Shown one piece after another: positions 52,177 through 60,943 of a DNA stretch of 64,000 bases; position 1 is the first letter of the stretch; the number at the start of each line of letters is the position of its first letter. The stretch is from Sphingomonadales bacterium (GTDB lineage: Bacteria; Pseudomonadota; Alphaproteobacteria; Sphingomonadales; Sphingomonadaceae): the NCBI GenBank assembly GCA_027486415.1, contig JAIXPC010000011.1, forward strand, positions 169,411-233,410, read 5' to 3'. Made by a program: the position numbers and the translations under genes. The notes beneath the pieces are model-generated. The model was not told the origin of the DNA. It saw only the letters and a list, made by a program, of their open reading frames with translations, and did not search any database.

Positions 52177-52689
52177 GTGAGCAATGATGTGCCGCCGCCC
52201 GTGGAAAACCGCCTGCTTGCCACCCGCATATTGCCGCCCGCCGACATCATCGATCGCGCCCGGGTGACGGTGAATCTCGCCGAATCGCCGCTCGCGTGGT
52301 TGGCGCGGCGGGGCCACATCAGCCCGGTGCAATTGCTGGCCAGCCAGAAGCTCCGTGCCGATTTCCACCTTGCCCAACTGGGCCCGCGGGTGACCATGCG
52401 ATGGGATCCGCTGCCCGTTGCTGCCCGAAATGCGGCCACGGCAGGCAATTGCCGTGGCCAGGCTGCCGCAAAGGCGCGTTTTGATGACGCGGTTGCAGCG
52501 TGCGGGCCGGGCCTTGCCGATATTGCCTGGCGGGTGATCTGCAACGGCGAGGGGCTGGAGACGGCCGAGCGCGCGCTGGGCTGGCCGGTGCGCGCCGGAA
52601 AGCTTGTCTTGCAACTGGCGCTTGATCGGCTCGTTGGCCATTATGGCCTCAAACCCGTGGAGGAAGCCAAATGCGCCGCCTTGCCCTGA
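52177..52689 (+). CDS. DUF6456-domain protein
   Basis: 170 residues when started at GTG 52177, which has a CAGGAGAGAG site just upstream. The region ARVTVNLAESPLAWLARRGH and PVQLLASQKLRADFHLAQLG (about residues 28-73) matches the DUF6456 helical domain of alphaproteobacteria, sometimes fused to HTH domains. The later part (LADIAWRVICNGEGLETAER, LGWPVRAGKLVLQLALDRL) looks like an extra HTH-like helix bundle. Function unknown, perhaps a DNA-binding factor. Overlaps sodC by 19 bases. Confidence 0.75.
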   Translation: MSNDVPPPVENRLLATRILPPADIIDRARVTVNLAESPLAWLARRGHISPVQLLASQKLRADFHLAQLGPRVTMRWDPLPVAARNAATAGNCRGQAAAKARFDDAVAACGPGLADIAWRVICNGEGLETAERALGWPVRAGKLVLQLALDRLVGHYGLKPVEEAKCAALP

Positions 52690-53231
52690 TCCTGCCCCTG
52701 ATCCTGCCGTTGCTTGCCGTTGCCGCCTGCGCCCCCAAGGCCGAATCTCTTGGCCGTGTTGGCGGCGCGCCGCCGTCGCTGATGCTGTCGACCCGGCTGC
52801 TCACCGCCGATGGCAATAGCCTGGGCGAGGTCGAGCTGTTGCAGATGGCGGACGGCGCCCAGCTGATCGCCACCGTGAAGGGCCTGCCGGCGGGCGACTA
52901 TGCCATGCACCTGCACGCCATTGGCCGCTGCACCGGCCCGGATTTCACCAGCGCCGGCCCGCATTACAACCCGGCCGCCAAACAGCATGGCCGCGACAAC
53001 CCGATGGGCGCCCACGCCGGCGATCTGCCCAACATCACGATCGACGCCAAGGGTGCCGGCATGGCCAACATCATGCTGCCCGGCCTCAGGCTGGCGGGGT
53101 CGGAGGGGGCGCTGGTGGATGCTGATGGCGCGGCGGTGGTGCTGCACGCCAGGCCCGACGACTATCGCAGCGATCCGGCCGGCAATGCCGGTTCGCGCAT
53201 TGCTTGCGGCGAGATCAGCCTGGGCAAATAA
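52671..53231 (+). CDS. sodC: Cu/Zn superoxide dismutase, lipoprotein
   Basis: 186 residues with a lipobox (LLAVAAC, lipidated C20). Copper ligands are H80 and H82 (MHLHAIG), H98 and H159 (VVLHARPDDY); zinc ligands H98, H106, H115 and Asp118 (GAHAGDLPN); the conserved disulfide is C87-C179 (GRCTGPDF and RIACGE). It detoxifies superoxide in the periplasm. GTGGAGGAAGCCAA precedes the ATG, inside the preceding gene. An arginine after the metal-binding tail (HARPDDY) is normal for the class. Confidence 0.94.
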   Translation: MRRLALILPLILPLLAVAACAPKAESLGRVGGAPPSLMLSTRLLTADGNSLGEVELLQMADGAQLIATVKGLPAGDYAMHLHAIGRCTGPDFTSAGPHYNPAAKQHGRDNPMGAHAGDLPNITIDAKGAGMANIMLPGLRLAGSEGALVDADGAAVVLHARPDDYRSDPAGNAGSRIACGEISLGK

Positions 53232-53239
53232 GGGGGGGG

Positions 53240-53317
53240 TGGGGCGACTGACGGGGTTTGAACCCGCGACCTCTGGTACCACAAACCAGCGCTCTAACCA
53301 GCTGAGCTACAGTCGCC
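53240..53317 (-). tRNA. tRNA-His (GUG anticodon)
   Basis: Read on the minus strand: acceptor GCGACTG pairs with CAGTCGC, an extra 5' G at -1 pairs with C73, anticodon loop TTTGTGG gives GUG, T arm GGTTCAAACC, and the CCA is encoded (53242-53240). The encoded G at -1 is typical of most bacteria; some alphaproteobacteria lack it. Confidence 0.95.
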
Positions 53318-53398
53318 ACGATTTCCGTGAACGGGAGGCGCCGATTAACCGAGGCGGCGACGGCTGGCAAGCCGTAATCGCGGCCTGCGGCCAGTCGA

Positions 53399-53428
53399 TT
53401 GACTGTTGCGCGCGGCGGAAACTTTATT
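53399..53428 (+). promoter_or_regulatory. possible sigma-70 promoter of the amino-acid dehydrogenase gene
   Basis: TTGACT (53399-53404) and TTTATT (53423-53428) are separated by 18 bases, 42 bases upstream of the ATG at 53470. It is the only A/T-rich -10-like box in a G/C-rich leader. Confidence 0.5.
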
Positions 53429-53469
53429 ACAGTGAAGCGCAACGAAAATCCGCAGTTCCGGAGCCCCAG

Positions 53470-54567
53470 ATGACCGCCACCCCGCCTCGCGTCGAAACCG
53501 TGCAGCTTGCCAGTCTGGATGCGAGCGCGGCGCCGGGCTTTGACGGCCACGAACAGGTGGCGCTGGTCAGGGATGCCGCCTCCGGCCTCCACGCCATCGT
53601 GGCCATCCATTCCACGCATCTTGGCCCGGCCGGCGGCGGTGTGCGGCGCTGGGCCTATGCCAGCGAAGCCGAAGCCCTGACCGATGCGCTGCGCCTGTCG
53701 CGGGGCATGAGTTACAAGAACGCCATGGCCGGCCTGGCGGCGGGTGGCGGCAAGGCGGTGGTGATCGCCGGCGCACCCAAGACCGATGCGCTGCTGGAAG
53801 CCTTTGGCGATGCCGTCGCCGCGCTGGGTGGCCGTTATGTCACTGCCGAAGACGTGGGCATGAGCGATGCCGACATGGTGGTCGTTTCCCGTCGCACGTC
53901 GCACGTTGCCGGCCTGCCGGTAGCGGCGGGGCAGGTGGGCGGCAATCCCGGCCCGTTCACGGCGCGCGGCACGCTGGCCGGCCTGAAGGCGGCGGTGAAA
54001 TTCCAGCTGGGCGCCGACAGCGTTGCCGGCCTCCATGTTGCCATCCAGGGTGTCGGCAGCGTGGGCGGCGCGCTGGCCCGCGCGCTGGCGGCCGAAGGCG
54101 CCCGGCTGACGCTGGCCGATGTCGATACCACGCGCGCCGCCGCGCTGGCTGCCGAACTGGGGGCCGATCAGGTGCCAGTGGCCGAGATCATGGCGGTGCC
54201 GGCCGACGTGTTCAGCCCCAACGCGCTGGGCGCGATCCTGAACGAAGCCAGCATCGCGGCGCTGGATGTGAAGGTGGTGGCCGGGGCCGCCAACAACCAG
54301 CTTGCCACCGCCGAAGATGGCGCCCGGCTGGCGAAGCGCGGCATCCTTTATGCCCCCGATTATGTCATCAACGCCGGCGGCATCATTTCGGTGATGGCGG
54401 AATATTTCGCTGCCACGGCCGGCACGCCCACGTCACTGGCCGAGGTCAACGCGCAGGTGGATGCCATCGGCCCGCGGCTGGCGACGCTGTTTGCAGATGC
54501 GGCTGCCAGCGGGCTGCCCACCGACGTGGTGGCGGATCGCACGGCCAAGGCCCTGATCGGGCGCTGA
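53470..54567 (+). CDS. Glu/Leu/Phe/Val dehydrogenase family enzyme
   Basis: 365 residues, the length of leucine/phenylalanine dehydrogenases. The amino-acid-binding Lys K83 (GMSYKNAMAGLAAGGGKAVV) and catalytic Lys K95 in the same segment match the K68/K80 pair of leucine dehydrogenase. The NAD domain motif is IQGVGSVGGALARALAAEGA with an Asp at the end of the strand (ADVDTTR), favouring NAD. It interconverts branched-chain or aromatic amino acids and their keto acids. The start at 53470 was chosen; the in-frame extension runs through tRNA-His. Confidence 0.88.
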   Translation: MTATPPRVETVQLASLDASAAPGFDGHEQVALVRDAASGLHAIVAIHSTHLGPAGGGVRRWAYASEAEALTDALRLSRGMSYKNAMAGLAAGGGKAVVIAGAPKTDALLEAFGDAVAALGGRYVTAEDVGMSDADMVVVSRRTSHVAGLPVAAGQVGGNPGPFTARGTLAGLKAAVKFQLGADSVAGLHVAIQGVGSVGGALARALAAEGARLTLADVDTTRAAALAAELGADQVPVAEIMAVPADVFSPNALGAILNEASIAALDVKVVAGAANNQLATAEDGARLAKRGILYAPDYVINAGGIISVMAEYFAATAGTPTSLAEVNAQVDAIGPRLATLFADAAASGLPTDVVADRTAKALIGR

Positions 54568-54574
54568 TCGGGCG
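54553..54574. repeat. 11-bp tandem duplication across the dehydrogenase stop codon
   Basis: The unit CTGATCGGGCG is present twice (54553-54563 and 54564-54574) and begins a third time. The TGA stop at 54565-54567 lies in the second unit. It shares CTGATCGGGC with the 14-bp duplication at 19752. Confidence 0.85.
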
Positions 54575-54585
54575 CTGATCGCGCC

Positions 54586-57500
54586 TCAATAATCCCGCTT
54601 CCACCTGACGCTGGCCGATGTGCCGCCCAGCGTTGCCACCTGGCTGAGCACCGACAGGGTGCGGGTGAGGCCGATCTCGATGCTGGTGGCGGTATAACCC
54701 TGCGCGTCGGTGGCGAGTTCGACATAGACATTGCGGCCGAGATACTGCCCGGCGGCAACCGTGGTCTTGCGTCCCGTCACCACGTCGGCGGGCAGGATCC
54801 GCAGCCGATCGATGCCGAGCCCCTTGCTGACCGCACCGATCGGGTTGAAGCCGCCGCCGCGCAGCGACGTGAGCGCGCCGGCCAGCTGGATGGCTTCCGG
54901 GGCCGACAGGTCGGTGACGCGGCTGCCGAACAGCACGCGTGACAGCACTTCGTCTTCGGGCAGGGCCGGCACGGAGCTGAACTTGATCTGCGGGCGCTGC
55001 GCGGTGCCTTCGACAGTCAGGAAGGCGGTGAAGCCATTGCCGGTGTTTTCCGCCGTCACGTTGATCACCGGATCGGGCGGATAGCCGCCCAGGAAACGGA
55101 TGTCGCCGCGAGTGAGCTGGAACCGTTTGCCGGCAAATTCATAATCGCCGCGCACCAGTTGCACCCGGCCAAAGATTTCCGGCGTGGTGGCGCCGCCGCG
55201 CAGGCGCACATCGGCGCTCCATTCCGAACTGATGCCCATCCCGCTGACCAGCAGGCGGCGATCGGCGGAGACGGCAAGATTGTAGAGCCAGCGGGTGGGG
55301 GCGACATACTGAAAGCTGCGGCGGCCGAGCACGCGGGTGTTGCGTTCGGTCACCTGCAGCACCGGCACATCGGCGACCGCCGTGCGCCCGATGCGATAAT
55401 CGGCGCGCGACAGGTCAAGCTTGCCCGAAACGACGCCGCCATATTCGTCGGTCGCGATGCGGATGGTGCCGCTGCCGGTGGCGGAAAGATCGTCGCGGCC
55501 CAGGATGGCGGCGTCCTTGACCTGCATCCTGATGTCCATCGGGAAACTGCGTTCGTAACTGAGATCGATGCTGCCCGATCCGGCGATGCTGCCGCGCCCC
55601 GACGTGCCGGAAAAGCGGGTGAGTTCCAGCCGCGACGCGGTAAAGCGGGCATCGAGGCTGGCATCGGTGGCCACCGCGCCCAACAGCGGCGCTTCCACGC
55701 GTGCGCCGGTGGCACGGATGACGCCGGCCACGCTGGGATCGCCCAGCGTGCCCGAAACATCGCCGGCCACCTGCACCTGCCCGCGCACATCCAGCGCGGT
55801 GAGGCCGGACAGGCCCCACAGATCCTGCGCCGGCCCGGCATAGCGCAACTGCCCGGTGACGCTGGCGGCGAACAGGCGCTGCACCAGCGGCTCATCGCCG
55901 GCCGGGATCGGCCCCAGCCGTGCCTGCGCCCGGCCTTCCACCTTGCCGGCGCGCACGATCACCGCGCGCATCACCGTGCCGCCAGCCCCCAGCGCCGCGT
56001 TCATGCCGACATCGATGGGGGTGGAGGTGGACGTGATGTTGCTGCGCGACAGGCCATTCAGGCGCAGATTGGCCGTGCCGGTGGGGGCGGCATCGCCCTG
56101 CTGCGCCAGCATCAGCGTGCCGGACACGCGGCCGGCAAGGTTGATGGTGGGATAGGCCAGCCCGACCATCTGCAGCGACACCTTGTCGAGCCGGGCGTTG
56201 ATGCGCCGGGCATCACCCCAATCACCGGCCAGTTCGGCATTGCCGAGCGCGCTGGTGACGGTGACGGGCGCCAGGTGCCAGCCGGCATCATCATTGGTGA
56301 TCACTGCCGGGCTGGCCAGCCGCGCGACCTTGCCATCATAATCGCCGCCGCCGCTGATGCGGTAGCGGCCGGGCGCGATGGCGGCGGTGAATGCCAGATT
56401 GAAGCCTTCGCCGCTGTTGCCATTCAGTTTCAGGCTGGCCTCGCCACTGCCGTTGGCCAGCTGCACCGCCCCGGCGGCGCGATCGATCACGAGATTGCCG
56501 CGTTCCAGCCCGGTCAATTCCAGCGTGCCGTTCACATCGGGGCCGCTGTCAGGCAGGCGCACGCGCGCCGTCACGCGCAGCCGCTCGACCGTCATCGGGG
56601 TTTCGAAGGGCAGGGCGAGCGCATCGCCCGATACCGCCACGTCGGCAACCTGCGTGGCCCCGGCAGCCGACAGGCGCGCCGTGCCGGTGAGGCCCTTGCC
56701 CTCCAGCGCCAGCGTGCCGGCGAAGGGGCCGGCCGCGCCCTGATCCAGCCGGCCACTGGCGACAAAGCCGGCCACGGCCAGCCGCGCGATATCGATGCGG
56801 ACGGCGGGGGACAGGCCGACGCCGGCCGTCAGCGTGACCGGGCCCAGCGAGGATTGCGCGTCACCGACCACGCGCCAGCCACCATCACCGGGGTCGATCC
56901 TTGCCGTCACCGCCGTCAGGCCATAGCCGGGCCGGGCCAGCCTGGCCGTGAAGCGGGGCGCATCGAAGCGGCCGTCGCCGTCGATCTGGAACGGCCCCCA
57001 ATCCCGGCTGCGCCCGGCGACAGCCAGTGTGAAATCGCCATTGCGGATGCCGGCGCGGCCGGTGGCGTTGAGATCGGGCGAGGTGAGCACGAGATCGGAC
57101 AGGCTGACAGCAAGGCCGGGGGCCAGCGCAAAGCGGCCGGCGAGCGTGGCGCCGCCGCCGGTAACACGGACGAGGCTGCCCGGCCGCGCTGCCACCACGC
57201 GGAAACTGCCGCCGCCGGCGATGCTGCCGCCCGTGCCGGGTTTGAAGCTGGCGCGCACATCGGCATCGGTGCCGCCCAGTTGCGGCAGCGCCCAGCCGCG
57301 CACCCGGCCGGCGACGGCAAGGCCCCACGCGCTGCGGGCCGGCACCCAGTTGAGGCCGATGCTGGCCGTCAACGGCCCGCTCGCGAGTTTCAGATTGTCG
57401 CCCTTCAGCGCGCCACCCGCCCACAGCAGACGGCCTTCGCCGCGCCATTTCCCCGACAGCGGCGTCAGGGTTTCGGGCAGGCCGGAAACGGCGTTGACGC

Positions 57501-58692
57501 TGGCGACGAGCGGCGCGGACAGGCCGCTGTCTTCCAGATCGGCGATTCCGGCGACGACCACGCCCGACAGGCCGATGCCGTTCGGGGACTGCAGCCGCTG
57601 CGCCGTCAGCCGGGCATCGACGGAGGGCGCGAGCAGCGGGCCGGCGAGGCGGGCAGTGAGAGCCATGCCGTCGACGCGCCAGCCGGTGTCGCGGGCCAGC
57701 GTGCTGCCGTCGGCCAGCGCCAGCCGCAGCGTCGCGTCGCGCAACGTCTCGTCGGCGCGGTCGAGCCGGCCCCCGAAGCGCCCGGTCAATTGCCGGCCAT
57801 CGACCTGCAGGCTGACGCGGGTGAGTTCGCCTTCCGGCGTGGCGGCGGCAACGAGGGTGAGGCCGCCGACCAGCGCCCGCGCCGGGAGGCCGGTGAGCAG
57901 GGGGGCAACATCGATGCGGCCGCGCGCGCTCAGCCGACCATCGCTGCCGGCCAGCGCCAGATCGGCAACGGCGGCGCTGCCCAGCCGCGCGGCCAGTTGC
58001 CCGCGCCAGTCCCGCCAGCGGCCGCGGCCATCAAGCGTGGCGTTGAGCGGGGCGTTGAGGCGGGCCATGGTGGTGACGAGGCCGCAAACCGGCGCGGTGA
58101 GGCGGGCATTGAGGGCCAGTCGATCACGGTCAGGCTCGGCATCTATGTGGAGGGCGAGCCGATCGCCGCCGGTGATTTCGGTGGCATCCAGATCGACAAG
58201 GGCGCGGCCGGCCCTGAGATCGATGCGGCCATCGGCGCCGACCACCCGCTGCGGCCCGGCGATGCCGCGCGCGACCGTCAGCCGGCCCAGCCGGGCGCGG
58301 CCGATGACGATATCGATGTCGGGCAGGATGCGCGGATCATCGACCTTCTTCAGGCGCGGCAGCCGTTCCAGCGCCGCCGCCGGGATGATCAGGGCATCGG
58401 CATCGAACCGGTTGGCGAACAGGGCGCGCGGGTGCCAATCAAGCGTGACGCGCGGCGCGGTGGCAAAGCGGCCATCCTGATCGTGCAGTTCCACGCCGGT
58501 CAGCACTGCCGCGCCCCACAGGCTGCCATCGATGCGGGCGACGTGGAGGGAGATGCCGTTGGCCAGGCTGAACTGCGCCAGCCGCCGCGCCGCCCAGCCG
58601 CGCCCCGGCCCGGTATCGATGGCAAAGGGCAGGGCGATGGCCAGCACGACCAGTGCCAGCAGTGCAACCAGGGCGACGCGCAGGCCGCGCAT
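54586..58692 (-). CDS. tamB: translocation and assembly module inner-membrane component TamB
   Basis: 1368 residues of the TamB/YtfN (DUF490) family. An N-terminal signal anchor (VALVALLALVVLAIALPFAI) is followed by a very long beta-repetitive region typical of AsmA/TamB-like lipid-transfer proteins, and the conserved C-terminal DUF490 segment (LPEDEVLSRVLFGSRVTDLS, SLRGGGFNPIGAVSKGLGID, and a terminal Trp-Lys). It spans the periplasm and works with TamA in outer-membrane assembly or phospholipid transport. Its ATG shares one base with the tamA stop. Confidence 0.92.
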   Translation of the reverse strand: MRGLRVALVALLALVVLAIALPFAIDTGPGRGWAARRLAQFSLANGISLHVARIDGSLWGAAVLTGVELHDQDGRFATAPRVTLDWHPRALFANRFDADALIIPAAALERLPRLKKVDDPRILPDIDIVIGRARLGRLTVARGIAGPQRVVGADGRIDLRAGRALVDLDATEITGGDRLALHIDAEPDRDRLALNARLTAPVCGLVTTMARLNAPLNATLDGRGRWRDWRGQLAARLGSAAVADLALAGSDGRLSARGRIDVAPLLTGLPARALVGGLTLVAAATPEGELTRVSLQVDGRQLTGRFGGRLDRADETLRDATLRLALADGSTLARDTGWRVDGMALTARLAGPLLAPSVDARLTAQRLQSPNGIGLSGVVVAGIADLEDSGLSAPLVASVNAVSGLPETLTPLSGKWRGEGRLLWAGGALKGDNLKLASGPLTASIGLNWVPARSAWGLAVAGRVRGWALPQLGGTDADVRASFKPGTGGSIAGGGSFRVVAARPGSLVRVTGGGATLAGRFALAPGLAVSLSDLVLTSPDLNATGRAGIRNGDFTLAVAGRSRDWGPFQIDGDGRFDAPRFTARLARPGYGLTAVTARIDPGDGGWRVVGDAQSSLGPVTLTAGVGLSPAVRIDIARLAVAGFVASGRLDQGAAGPFAGTLALEGKGLTGTARLSAAGATQVADVAVSGDALALPFETPMTVERLRVTARVRLPDSGPDVNGTLELTGLERGNLVIDRAAGAVQLANGSGEASLKLNGNSGEGFNLAFTAAIAPGRYRISGGGDYDGKVARLASPAVITNDDAGWHLAPVTVTSALGNAELAGDWGDARRINARLDKVSLQMVGLAYPTINLAGRVSGTLMLAQQGDAAPTGTANLRLNGLSRSNITSTSTPIDVGMNAALGAGGTVMRAVIVRAGKVEGRAQARLGPIPAGDEPLVQRLFAASVTGQLRYAGPAQDLWGLSGLTALDVRGQVQVAGDVSGTLGDPSVAGVIRATGARVEAPLLGAVATDASLDARFTASRLELTRFSGTSGRGSIAGSGSIDLSYERSFPMDIRMQVKDAAILGRDDLSATGSGTIRIATDEYGGVVSGKLDLSRADYRIGRTAVADVPVLQVTERNTRVLGRRSFQYVAPTRWLYNLAVSADRRLLVSGMGISSEWSADVRLRGGATTPEIFGRVQLVRGDYEFAGKRFQLTRGDIRFLGGYPPDPVINVTAENTGNGFTAFLTVEGTAQRPQIKFSSVPALPEDEVLSRVLFGSRVTDLSAPEAIQLAGALTSLRGGGFNPIGAVSKGLGIDRLRILPADVVTGRKTTVAAGQYLGRNVYVELATDAQGYTATSIEIGLTRTLSVLSQVATLGGTSASVRWKRDY

Positions 58693-60614
58693 CAGAAGGC
58701 CTGCCCGATCGAGACGTAGAAGACGAGCCGGGGATCGCCGCGCTGCGGGTTGATCGGCGTGGCGATATCGACGCGCACCGGGCCAAAGCCGGTGTAGAAG
58801 CGCGCGCCGATGCCGGCACCCAGCGACAGCCGGTCAAAGGCCGGCGAAATGCCGGTGGACACTTCGCCGGCATCGACAAAGGCGACGACGCCCAGATCCT
58901 GACCGAAGGCCTGGAAGCGATAACGGCCCTCGACCGCCAGCTCGGTCAGGCTGTTGCCGCCGGTGGGCACGTTGTCGGCATTGCGCGGGCCGACGCCCTG
59001 GAAGACATAACCGCGCACCGAACCGCCGCCACCGGCATAGAAGCGCCGATCGGGCGCGATGACGCCGCGATTGGCACCAACGATGCTGCCGATGTGGAAC
59101 CGCCCCGCCATCACGAACTGATCGCCCAGCGGCTGATAGGCCGTCGCTTCGAACTGCGCCTTCAGGTAATTGAAATTGCTGCGGTTTCTCAGCGTGAATT
59201 CCGGGCTGATGCGGGTGGTGAGCCGGAACCCGCGCGACGGATTGAGCAGATCGTCGGACTGGTCCCACGTCAGGCTGGCCGGCAGCGCGATCACGGTGAA
59301 GGTGCGGCGCGGATCGCCGCGCACCGATCGGTCGCGCTGGCTGGTGACCAGCGCCTGCGCGCCGAGGCTCCAGGTCCAGTCCTTCTGCCAGATGATGTTG
59401 GATTCGCGCGCCAGTGCGGCGGACACGCCGATGGTTTCGGCGGCGAAGGCGAATTGCTGGCTGGCCGTCAGCCCGCCGGTGACGAGCAATTGCCGGTCGC
59501 GCTGGCCGAAGTTGCGCTTCCTGAGCTCCACCTGCGCCACCTGCTCGCGTTGGGCAGCGACGGCGCGGGCGGTGAAGGCACCTTCGGGCGGGAACAGGTT
59601 GCGGTGGGTCCAGCTGCCTTCGGCGCGGATGCCCTGGCCGGTTGAAAAACCGCCCGAAACCGCGATGGTGCGCGGCGGCGCGGCCTCGCCCGTGATGTCC
59701 AGATTGACCGTCTCGCTGCCATCGGCGCGCACGCCGCCGGCCACCGGCTTGATCGCGACTGCGCCGAACAGGCCGGTCTGGATCAGGGCGCGGCGCAGAT
59801 CCTCGCGGCCGGCATTGCTGTATCGGTCCCCCGGCTTGAAGCGGCTGAGCAGCGAGACATGGCTCTCGTCCATGCCCTTCACCGCATCATCGATGGTGAT
59901 CGTGCCGAACACGCCGCGCCGGCCCAGATCGATGCTTTGCGTGAGCGTCGCGTCGCGGCTGGCGTGATCGACAACGATATCGGGCGGCGCGATGCGTGCG
60001 AACGGATAGCCGGCGTCGGCCAGGCGCAGCGGCAGCGCGTCCTGCGCCGATTGCACCCGCGCCGCGTCAACCGCGTCACCCACCCGGATCGGCAGCAGGC
60101 GGGTGACGATCCGCGCCGGATCGGCAGGCCCGGCGGCATCGGCGGGCGCGGTGATGCTGATATCGCTGAACGTGTAGACCGGCCCCGGCACTGTTGCCAC
60201 GCGCACGATGGTGGGATCGCTGCCGCTGGGCGGGATCACGGTGATGCGGGCCTGGCTGCCGTAATGGCCGATCGACCGGAGCAGCAGTTCGGTCAGGTCG
60301 CGATCCTCGGCCACGCGGCGGCTCAATTGCGCCAGGTTGGTTTCTTCCCCCCGGTGCAGCCACAGCGATGACAGACCGCGAAATTCATCGTCCAGCCCCA
60401 GTTCGGCCAGCCCGGTCACTTCCACGCGGTAACGAATGGCGGCATCGGGCGGGGCTGCCTCGCCGCCCGTGGTCGATTCGACATCCGGCCATGGCACGTC
60501 ATCGGCGCCGGGCAATGTGGGCAACGGGTCTTGGGGGCCGGGGATTGTGGGCACCGGCTGCGCGGCCACGCTGGATGCACCAAGGGCAAGCAGAAGGGGC
60601 AGGATCAGGCGCAC
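58692..60614 (-). CDS. tamA: BamA/TamA-family outer-membrane assembly protein
   Basis: 640 residues. Start GTG at 60614 gives a signal peptide (LILPLLLALGASSVAAQPV). POTRA-like domains occupy about residues 45-300 (YRVEVTGLAELGLDDEFRGL; FSDISITAPADA), followed by the 16-strand barrel with RGFRLTTRISPEF, and GGGGSVRGYVFQGVGPRN, the signature R-G-Y segment of the Omp85 barrel (about residues 560-576). The C terminus ends in Phe (FYVSIGQAF), as required by the BAM machinery. Operon with tamB. Confidence 0.92.
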   Translation of the reverse strand: MRLILPLLLALGASSVAAQPVPTIPGPQDPLPTLPGADDVPWPDVESTTGGEAAPPDAAIRYRVEVTGLAELGLDDEFRGLSSLWLHRGEETNLAQLSRRVAEDRDLTELLLRSIGHYGSQARITVIPPSGSDPTIVRVATVPGPVYTFSDISITAPADAAGPADPARIVTRLLPIRVGDAVDAARVQSAQDALPLRLADAGYPFARIAPPDIVVDHASRDATLTQSIDLGRRGVFGTITIDDAVKGMDESHVSLLSRFKPGDRYSNAGREDLRRALIQTGLFGAVAIKPVAGGVRADGSETVNLDITGEAAPPRTIAVSGGFSTGQGIRAEGSWTHRNLFPPEGAFTARAVAAQREQVAQVELRKRNFGQRDRQLLVTGGLTASQQFAFAAETIGVSAALARESNIIWQKDWTWSLGAQALVTSQRDRSVRGDPRRTFTVIALPASLTWDQSDDLLNPSRGFRLTTRISPEFTLRNRSNFNYLKAQFEATAYQPLGDQFVMAGRFHIGSIVGANRGVIAPDRRFYAGGGGSVRGYVFQGVGPRNADNVPTGGNSLTELAVEGRYRFQAFGQDLGVVAFVDAGEVSTGISPAFDRLSLGAGIGARFYTGFGPVRVDIATPINPQRGDPRLVFYVSIGQAF

Positions 60615-60699
60615 ACAGGAGGGTTTAGCCCATGCCCGCGACAGCGCAACCCGCACGCTGGGCTGGCCAGATGCGCGGCGCTGGTGCATGGGGCTGGGC

Positions 60700-60885
60700 A
60701 TGGCTGACCCAGTTCCTCCCTTGTCGCGGCCGCCGCAGCGTGGCGGCGGTGTGTTCGTGGCCCTTGGCCTTGTTGGCGGTGCCATTGCTGGCGTGATCGC
60801 CGGGCAGCCGTCGATCGGCCTGCTGGCTGGGCTGGGGCTGGGCGTGCTGGCGGCCATCATTCTGGCCTTGCGCGACCGTCGCTGA
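60700..60885 (+). CDS. small two-helix membrane protein of unknown function
   Basis: 61 residues starting at the ATG at 60700 (an ATG at 60688 is possible). A charged N terminus (MADPVPPLSRPPQRGG) is followed by two hydrophobic segments (VFVALGLVGGAIAGVIAG and SIGLLAGLGLGVLAAIILAL) and a basic end (RDRR). It diverges from tamA. A role is not recognised. The pattern of two glycine-rich helices is common among uncharacterised sphingomonad membrane proteins. Confidence 0.6.
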   Translation: MADPVPPLSRPPQRGGGVFVALGLVGGAIAGVIAGQPSIGLLAGLGLGVLAAIILALRDRR

Positions 60886-60943
60886 ACAACGGATTGCGCC
60901 GGCGCGTTACCGCGTTATCTGGGCAATGCTTTTTTCGGGGTGA

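Noticed and set aside
52900-53469. Upstream extension of the amino-acid dehydrogenase frame
   Set aside because: It passes through sodC and tRNA-His and gives Arg/Pro-rich nonsense; the ATG at 53470 fits the family N terminus and follows a plausible promoter.
55159-58719. A 1186-codon open frame on the plus strand opposite tamB
   Set aside because: It is the GC-rich mirror of tamB: Arg/Gly/Ala-rich with no domain, no ribosome site, and the minus-strand frame has all TamB features. Long antisense frames are expected at this base composition.
60436-60699. N-terminal extension of the 61-residue membrane protein
   Set aside because: The extension is antisense to the tamA signal peptide and start region and has Arg/Gly-rich shadow composition; the short form from 60700 has clean membrane helices.
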